The notes beneath the pieces are model-generated. The model saw nothing but the letters and a program-made list of their open reading frames with translations. It ran no database searches and was not told the DNA's origin. 64,000 bases of DNA, taken from contig JADJBE010000006.1 of assembly GCA_016703895.1 (NCBI GenBank), positions 186,001-250,000 of the forward strand, written 5' to 3'. The position numbers and the translations under genes were made by a program. Within the stretch, counting starts at the first letter, position 1; each line of letters begins with the position of its first letter. Positions 59,783 to 64,000 of the stretch are shown here, one piece after another. This stretch comes from Pseudomonadota bacterium (GTDB lineage: Bacteria > Pseudomonadota > Gammaproteobacteria > Steroidobacterales > Steroidobacteraceae).

Positions 59783-59818
59783 CACGCGCCGCGGTCTGTC
59801 ATGTGCCCGCGGCGCGTG
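59783..59818 (+). terminator. Perfect 12-bp GC-rich hairpin after rplY
   Basis: CACGCGCCGCGG (59783-59794) and CCGCGGCGCGTG (59807-59818) pair perfectly around a 12-base loop. It lies 22 bases after the rplY stop and before pth. There is no T run, so it may be a stem-only pause/terminator or an mRNA stabiliser. Confidence 0.5.
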
Positions 59819-59862
59819 TTGCGCGAGCTTTGTGATGCGACCGCTTCCAGTCGTTAGTGACC

Positions 59863-60465
59863 ATGGCTGGCGCAGTACTCAGGCTGATTGTGGGTCTCGG
59901 CAATCCGGGACCAGAGTACGAACAAACTCGTCACAATGCCGGGTTCTGGTTAGTGGACGAGCTGGCGCGTCGTCATGGCGGTGTATTTCGCAACGAGTCG
60001 AAGCATTCAGGGCAGCTCGCGCGAATCAAACTGGGTAGCGAGGACGTCTGGCTGCTGAAGCCGATGAGCTTCATGAATCGTAGTGGTGGCCCGGTGGCTA
60101 GCGTGCTGGGCTTTTACAAGCTCGTGGTCGCCGACGTGTTGGTCGCGCACGATGAGCTTGACCTGCCTGGCGGTGTCGTCCGACTGAAACACGCTGGCGG
60201 CCATGGTGGTCACAATGGGCTGCGCGACATCATCGCGACGCTCGGCAACGAATTCTGGCGCTTGCGTATCGGCGTCGGACATCCCGGTGTGCAGCGTGAA
60301 GTCGTTGACTACGTGCTCACGCGCGCCGCGAAGCAAGAGCAGGCGCTGCTCGACGAATCAGTCGTCGCCGGTGCCGATGCGATCGAACATCTATTGCGCG
60401 ACGGCGCGCAGCAAGCCATGCACAAGCTGCACGCGCGGCCCGCGCCGCCAGCAACGGAGAAGTGA
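59863..60465 (+). CDS. pth: Peptidyl-tRNA hydrolase
   Basis: 200 residues from ATG 59863; GTG 59857 is two codons upstream. Pth motifs: LIVGLGNPGPEYEQTRHNAGFWLVDELA with the catalytic His, WLLKPMSFMNRSG, VLVAHDELDLPGGVVRLK and HAGGHGGHNGLRDI. It frees peptides from peptidyl-tRNA that drops off ribosomes. It ends four bases before ychF, a very common pairing. Confidence 0.95.
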   Translation: MAGAVLRLIVGLGNPGPEYEQTRHNAGFWLVDELARRHGGVFRNESKHSGQLARIKLGSEDVWLLKPMSFMNRSGGPVASVLGFYKLVVADVLVAHDELDLPGGVVRLKHAGGHGGHNGLRDIIATLGNEFWRLRIGVGHPGVQREVVDYVLTRAAKQEQALLDESVVAGADAIEHLLRDGAQQAMHKLHARPAPPATEK

Positions 60466-60469
60466 AGGA

Positions 60470-61561
60470 ATGGGTATCAAGTGTGGCATCGTCGGTTTAC
60501 CGAATGTCGGTAAGTCGACGCTCTTCAACGCGCTCACCAGAGCGCAGATCGCGGCTGAGAACTATCCGTTCTGCACGATCGATCCGAACGTGGGTATCGT
60601 GCCAGTGCCTGATCCGCGCCTCGACACACTGGCGACTATCGTCAAGCCGCAGAAGATCCTGCCGACCACGGTCGAGTTTGTGGATATCGCCGGGTTGGTG
60701 GCTGGTGCATCGCAGGGCGAAGGCCTGGGTAACAAGTTCCTGGCGCATATTCGTGAGTGTGACGCTCTTGCACACGTGGTGCGCTGCTTCGAGAACGCCG
60801 ACGTCGTGCATGTCTCGGGGCGTGTGAATCCGATTTCCGACATTGAGATCATTGATACTGAGCTGGCATTGGCCGATTTGCAGAGCGTCGAGAAGGCGGC
60901 AGACCGCGCCGTCAAGGCAGCCAAGGGTGGCGACAAAGACGCGGTCCGCAAGCGCGAGTTGTTCGAGCGCGTCCGCAAGCATTTGGACGGCGCTCAGCCC
61001 GTCCGGTCGCTGACCTTGAGTGCCGACGAGCGACGGGATTTGCAGGAGCTGCACCTGCTCACCGCGAAACCGGTGATGTATGTGGCCAACGTGGATGAAA
61101 GCGGCTTCACCGACAATCCGCTGTTGGAGATGGTGCGCGCCCGCGCCGCCAATGAGAGCGCGGTGGTAGTCCCCGTCTGTGCAGCGATCGAGGCTGAGAT
61201 CGCGCAGCTGGATGAGGCGGATCGGGTTGAGTTTCTCAAGGAGATGCAACTCGATGAGCCGGGTCTCAATCGCGTCATCCGCGCGGGCTATGAATTGTTA
61301 GGCCTGCAGACGTACTTCACGGCTGGGGAAAAAGAGGTGCGCGCTTGGACAGTCAAGGCGGGGTCCACCGCGCCGCAGGCGGCAGGCGCCATCCATACAG
61401 ACTTCGAGCGTGGCTTCATCCGTGCAGAAGTGATTGCCTATGATGATTATGTGAAACACCGCGGCGAGGCGGGCTGCAAGGAAGCTGGGCGGTTGCGTCT
61501 CGAGGGCAAGGAGTATCTCGTCCGCGAGGGTGACGTGATGCATTTCCGTTTCAACGTGTAG
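60470..61561 (+). CDS. ychF: Redox-regulated ATPase YchF (OLA1/Obg-like)
   Basis: 363 residues from ATG 60470 with AAGGA just upstream. G1 GLPNVGKST, G3 DIAGLV, and NVDES in place of the GTPase NKxD, which gives YchF ATP preference. The central coiled coil (about 130-190) and C-terminal TGS domain (EKEVRAWTVKAGSTAPQAAGAIHTDFERGFI) are complete. It binds ribosomes and moderates stress responses. Confidence 0.96.
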   Translation: MGIKCGIVGLPNVGKSTLFNALTRAQIAAENYPFCTIDPNVGIVPVPDPRLDTLATIVKPQKILPTTVEFVDIAGLVAGASQGEGLGNKFLAHIRECDALAHVVRCFENADVVHVSGRVNPISDIEIIDTELALADLQSVEKAADRAVKAAKGGDKDAVRKRELFERVRKHLDGAQPVRSLTLSADERRDLQELHLLTAKPVMYVANVDESGFTDNPLLEMVRARAANESAVVVPVCAAIEAEIAQLDEADRVEFLKEMQLDEPGLNRVIRAGYELLGLQTYFTAGEKEVRAWTVKAGSTAPQAAGAIHTDFERGFIRAEVIAYDDYVKHRGEAGCKEAGRLRLEGKEYLVREGDVMHFRFNV

Positions 61562-61622
61562 CGGCACGATCTCAGGCGTGGCTTCGCACCGGCTGCGCTG
61601 CGCCAAGTGTGATCGCGTTCAC

Positions 61623-61649
61623 TCAAGCGCCGGTACTCAAGGCCGATAT
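61623..61649 (+). promoter_or_regulatory. Sigma-28 (FliA)-type promoter for motAB
   Basis: GCCGATAT at 61642-61649 matches seven of eight bases of the FliA -10 consensus (GCCGATAA). TCAAGCGC at 61623-61630 is a partial match to the -35 (TAAAGTTT), with exactly 11 bases between, the expected spacing. It lies 44 bases before the motA ATG, fitting late-class flagellar control. Confidence 0.65.
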
Positions 61650-61693
61650 CAAACCTGAATCGGTCTGTTGGTTTTTACGCGAGTACCGTCGCT

Positions 61694-62581
61694 ATGTTCT
61701 TCATTATTGGCACCGTTGTTGTGTTGGGCAGTGTGGTCGGAGGATTTCTCTGGTCCGGCGGCAATCTGCTGCTGCTCTGGCACCCTTCCGAAGTCGTCGT
61801 GATCTGCGGCGCTGCGTTGGGCGCCTTCATGATCTCCAATCCCATGAAGATCGTGAAGGAGTCGTTCAGCGATGCGCTCGGCCTGTTCAAGGGCCCCAAG
61901 TACAAGCGCAGCGACTACGTCGATATTCTCAAGCTGATCTACGACATCCTCTCGAAGTTGCGCAAGGAAGGTGTGCTGGCGCTCGAGCAGCATATCGAGA
62001 AGCCCGAGAGCAGCGATCTGTTCAAGCAGTATCCGAACATACTCAGCGATCACCATCTCACGGAATTCATAACGGACTGCTTGCGTTTGATGGTGAGCGG
62101 CAATCTCGAGGCGCACGAACTGGAGAGCCTGCTCGAATATGAGCTCGAGACTCACCATCATGAAGCTGCGGCACCCTCACAGGCGGTACAGAAGGTGGCG
62201 GATGCGTTGCCGGGCTTTGGTATCGTCGCGGCGGTGCTGGGTATCGTCAATACCATGGCAGCTCTTGATGGCGCCGACACTAACACGATCGGCATGAAAG
62301 TCGGCGCGGCTCTGGTCGGAACCTTCCTCGGTATCTTCGTGGCTTATGGTCTTGTCGGCCCTATTTCGGCAGCGATGGAGCACCGCGCTAACGACGAGGG
62401 CAAGGCGTTCGAGATCGTCAAGATGGCGCTGGTAGCCAGCGTTCGCGGTTACGCGCCGCAGGTTGCGGTCGAGTTTGCCCGCAAGCTGTTATTCAGCGAA
62501 GTTCGTCCGTCGTTCGCGGATCTCGAGGCGCACCTCAAGAGCAAGGGCGGCAAGCCGGCCGACGCCGCCAAAGCCGCTTGA
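61694..62581 (+). CDS. motA: Flagellar motor stator protein MotA
   Basis: 295 residues from ATG 61694. There are four membrane segments (about 2-20, 31-50, 170-190 and 201-222), with a large cytosolic loop after the second (KESFSDALGLFKGPKYKRSDYVD ...). VADALPGFGIVAAVLGIVNTMAAL and the charged LFSEVRPSFADLEAHLKSK tail match MotA. With MotB it forms the ion-conducting stator of the flagellar motor; the sequence is of the proton type. It is followed by motB after 26 bases. No other flagellar genes are in the window. Confidence 0.95.
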   Translation: MFFIIGTVVVLGSVVGGFLWSGGNLLLLWHPSEVVVICGAALGAFMISNPMKIVKESFSDALGLFKGPKYKRSDYVDILKLIYDILSKLRKEGVLALEQHIEKPESSDLFKQYPNILSDHHLTEFITDCLRLMVSGNLEAHELESLLEYELETHHHEAAAPSQAVQKVADALPGFGIVAAVLGIVNTMAALDGADTNTIGMKVGAALVGTFLGIFVAYGLVGPISAAMEHRANDEGKAFEIVKMALVASVRGYAPQVAVEFARKLLFSEVRPSFADLEAHLKSKGGKPADAAKAA

Positions 62582-62607
62582 TCCATTGCTAACTCGGACC
62601 AGCGACC

Positions 62608-63588
62608 ATGCTAGACCCGGATAAACGCCCGATCATTATCGTCAAACGCCGCAAGAAGGGCGGTCATGCGCATCATGGTGGCGCTTGGAAAGTCGCCTAC
62701 GCAGACTTCGTGACTGCGCTGATGGCGTTCTTCATGGTCATGTGGCTGGTGACAGCCGTGTCCGAAGAAGACAAGGCAGCGATTTTTGATTACTTCAAGA
62801 ACCCCAGCATGGAGGACGGCAAGGCGCCGAAGCCTGCGCCCGGTCAGATGGGACCCGGTGGCGCGAGCACCAGCCCGATCAATCTCCGTGGTGGTATGGA
62901 TGCGCCCAAGTCCGCGCCCAAGAAAGAAGACGAGGGACTCGGGGCGATCGTGAAGCCGCTGACGGCCGAGCAGATGATCGAGGAAGAAGAGGCGCGCAAG
63001 ATCGCCGAGGCCGCCGAGCACAAACAGCTTGAGTCGCTGATGGAAGAGCTCAATGAGGCGATCGCCAAAAGCCAGGCATTGGCGCCCTTCAAGGACCAGT
63101 TGTTACTGGATATCACGCCCGAAGGACTGCGTATACAGATCGTCGATGAGCAGAACCGACCGATGTTTGATCTGGGCGGTGCCAAGCTCAAGGACTACTC
63201 AGATGGCATTTTGCGCGAGCTATCGACCTACCTGAACTCGGTCCCGAATCGCGTCAGCCTCACAGGCCATACGGACGTCAAAGGCTACGCGCGCAGGACC
63301 ACCTATGGAAACTGGGAGTTGTCAGCCGATCGAGCCAACGCTGCGCGACGCGCGCTGGAGCAGGGCGGCCTGTCGGAAGAGAAGGTCGCTCGCGTCGTGG
63401 GCCTCGGTTCATCCGTGTTGTTCGACAAGTCACGCCCCGACAACCCCATCAACCGACGCATCAGCATTATCGTCATGACCAAGCGCGCTGAGGCCGCGGC
63501 GCTCAAGGGTGACGTCCCGACGTCCTTGCCGCTCGCGGACACACCGCCGGTTGCCGCGAATAACCCAACAGCGGCCAAGATGCCGTAG
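62608..63588 (+). CDS. motB: Flagellar motor stator protein MotB
   Basis: 326 residues. The N-terminal basic tail (KRPIIIVKRRKKGGHAHHGG) leads to one membrane helix with the essential ion-carrying Asp in YADFVTALMAFFMVMW. A linker rich in Pro/Gly/Glu follows, then an OmpA-like peptidoglycan-binding domain (NRPMFDLGGAKLKDYSDGIL, VSLTGHTDVKGY, RANAARRALEQGGL, NPINRRISIIVMT). It anchors the stator to the cell wall. Confidence 0.96.
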   Translation: MLDPDKRPIIIVKRRKKGGHAHHGGAWKVAYADFVTALMAFFMVMWLVTAVSEEDKAAIFDYFKNPSMEDGKAPKPAPGQMGPGGASTSPINLRGGMDAPKSAPKKEDEGLGAIVKPLTAEQMIEEEEARKIAEAAEHKQLESLMEELNEAIAKSQALAPFKDQLLLDITPEGLRIQIVDEQNRPMFDLGGAKLKDYSDGILRELSTYLNSVPNRVSLTGHTDVKGYARRTTYGNWELSADRANAARRALEQGGLSEEKVARVVGLGSSVLFDKSRPDNPINRRISIIVMTKRAEAAALKGDVPTSLPLADTPPVAANNPTAAKMP

Positions 63589-63651
63589 GGCGCGAAGCAC
63601 TGCAAGATCTTGTAACTGATTGATTTGTTGGGGAATGGCTGCATTGCCGCC

Positions 63652-63680
63652 TTGACACGCGCGGGGCTGCCCGTGAGAAT
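63652..63680 (+). promoter_or_regulatory. Promoter for tRNA-Met
   Basis: A perfect -35 TTGACA (63652-63657) and GAGAAT (63675-63680) at 17-base spacing. A GC-rich discriminator (CGCGGCCCCC) follows, as in stringently controlled stable-RNA promoters. The mature tRNA begins 14 bases downstream of the -10. Confidence 0.65.
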
Positions 63681-63694
63681 CGCGGCCCCCGCGT

Positions 63695-63771
63695 GGAAAG
63701 GTAGCTCAGCTGGTTAGAGCACGGCACTCATAATGCCGGGGTCGAGGGTTCGATTCCCTCCCTTTCCACCA
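63695..63771 (+). tRNA. tRNA-Met (anticodon CAT, elongator type)
   Basis: A 77-base cloverleaf with encoded CCA. The acceptor GGAAAGG (63695-63701) pairs with CCTTTCC (63761-63767). The anticodon stem CGGCA/TGCCG frames CTCATAA. The TAGCTCAGCTGGTTAGAGCA D arm and the GGGGTC variable region match elongator tRNA-Met; tRNA-Ile2 (CAT with lysidine) is less likely. TTTTTT at 63773-63778 directly after the gene probably terminates transcription. Confidence 0.93.
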
Positions 63772-63772
63772 G

Positions 63773-63986
63773 TTTTTTCCGATATCCGCCAGTAGCCCTG
63801 AATAGCTAAGTGTGCGGAAACACTACAAATTAAGCCTCCCCACGTCGCCCCTAATAACCGCTCATATCCGCGAGCGTGGTGACACAAGTGGTGACATGAA
63901 ATCTTTGTGCTGGTAACGTAAATGGCAAGGCCGAGTGGCGCGCTAACGCCGACGCGGCCTCTACGTTCCACCTTGGAGGCACCAAG
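63773..63986. other. Non-coding stretch downstream of tRNA-Met with a direct repeat
   Basis: A T6 run at 63773-63778 follows the tRNA. GTGGTGACA occurs twice with a 12-base period (63876-63884 and 63888-63896), reminiscent of recombinase or repressor arm sites. No convincing gene is present. The 3' end of a tRNA followed by such sequence and a new gene is a common integration-site layout. Confidence 0.4.
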
Positions 63987-64000
63987 ATGAGCCGCACAGC
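63987..64000 (+). CDS. Start of a gene cut by the window edge
   Basis: ATG at 63987 has a strong GGAGG (63975-63979) seven bases upstream, and the frame (MSRTA) runs off the right edge. Its position after tRNA-Met suggests an integrase or element gene, but five codons cannot show this. Confidence 0.45.

Noticed and set aside
63714..63971. Leftward 85-codon frame containing GGNRTLDPGIMSAVL
   Set aside because: It is antisense to tRNA-Met; this peptide pattern is the translation of the reverse strand of a tRNA gene and not a protein.

Overview
The window is chromosomal DNA of a GC-rich (roughly 60-65 % by eye) Gram-negative bacterium. Gene content and order point to a gammaproteobacterium, perhaps near Xanthomonadales, Nevskiales or Steroidobacterales. 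The supporting blocks are mreBCD-mrdA-rodA-mltB-rlpA-dacA-dat, gatCAB, metF-metH, and lolB-ispE-tRNA-Gln-prs-rplY-pth-ychF. The taxonomic placement is an inference from synteny. Coding density is very high: no gene-free gap exceeds 300 bases, and many neighbouring genes overlap by 1-4 bases (ATGA, GTGA, TGATG).

Layout. 1-5.8 kb: a truncated exported VOC-fold protein, then a rightward cluster of unknown purpose (small protein, MFS permease, GlcG/HbpS-like protein, methyltransferase, Tat-exported flavoprotein broken by an in-frame TAG, hotdog protein). 5.8-17.4 kb: a long leftward cell-shape and cell-wall block from mreB down to a YbeD-like protein, with a DUF4397 lipoprotein gene inserted near its end. 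17.5-21.6 kb: gatC-gatA-gatB-hslO. 21.6-24.8 kb: a two-component system and a divergent membrane protein with an OmpR-type direct repeat between them.

24.8-38.7 kb is the most unusual part. A leftward operon encodes a CcmI-like cytochrome-assembly protein, a b-type membrane cytochrome, a 21-heme c-type cytochrome (interrupted by a one-base frameshift), a c-type cytochrome of 1141 residues with 45 CXXCH motifs, a TPR/beta-barrel outer-membrane protein and a small putative lipoprotein. Divergent from it lie a membrane-anchored iron-sulfur flavoprotein, whose FAD/NAD(P) domain appears circularly permuted, and an exported ankyrin protein. Together they look like a path from NAD(P)H or quinol through inner-membrane b heme and periplasmic c hemes to a porin, that is, a candidate extracellular electron-transfer system. 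Several reading-frame lesions in the operon mean it could be decaying, or that the sequence carries small indel errors.

38.9-44.5 kb: an ArsR-type regulator with a methyltransferase-like tail, next to an AT-rich inverted repeat, followed by metF-metH (methionine cycle). 44.5-46.7 kb: mtgA, a cyclophilin and prmC, leftward. 46.8-52.1 kb: a rightward membrane-protein/DUF4129/DUF4350/MoxR/DUF58 operon facing a leftward RDD-SpoIIM fusion and prfA. 54.7-61.6 kb: TPR protein, lolB, ispE (its 3' end runs into tRNA-Gln), prs, rplY, pth and ychF. 61.6-63.6 kb: motA-motB behind a sigma-28-like promoter. The window closes with tRNA-Met and the first codons of another gene, a layout typical of the edge of an integrated element.
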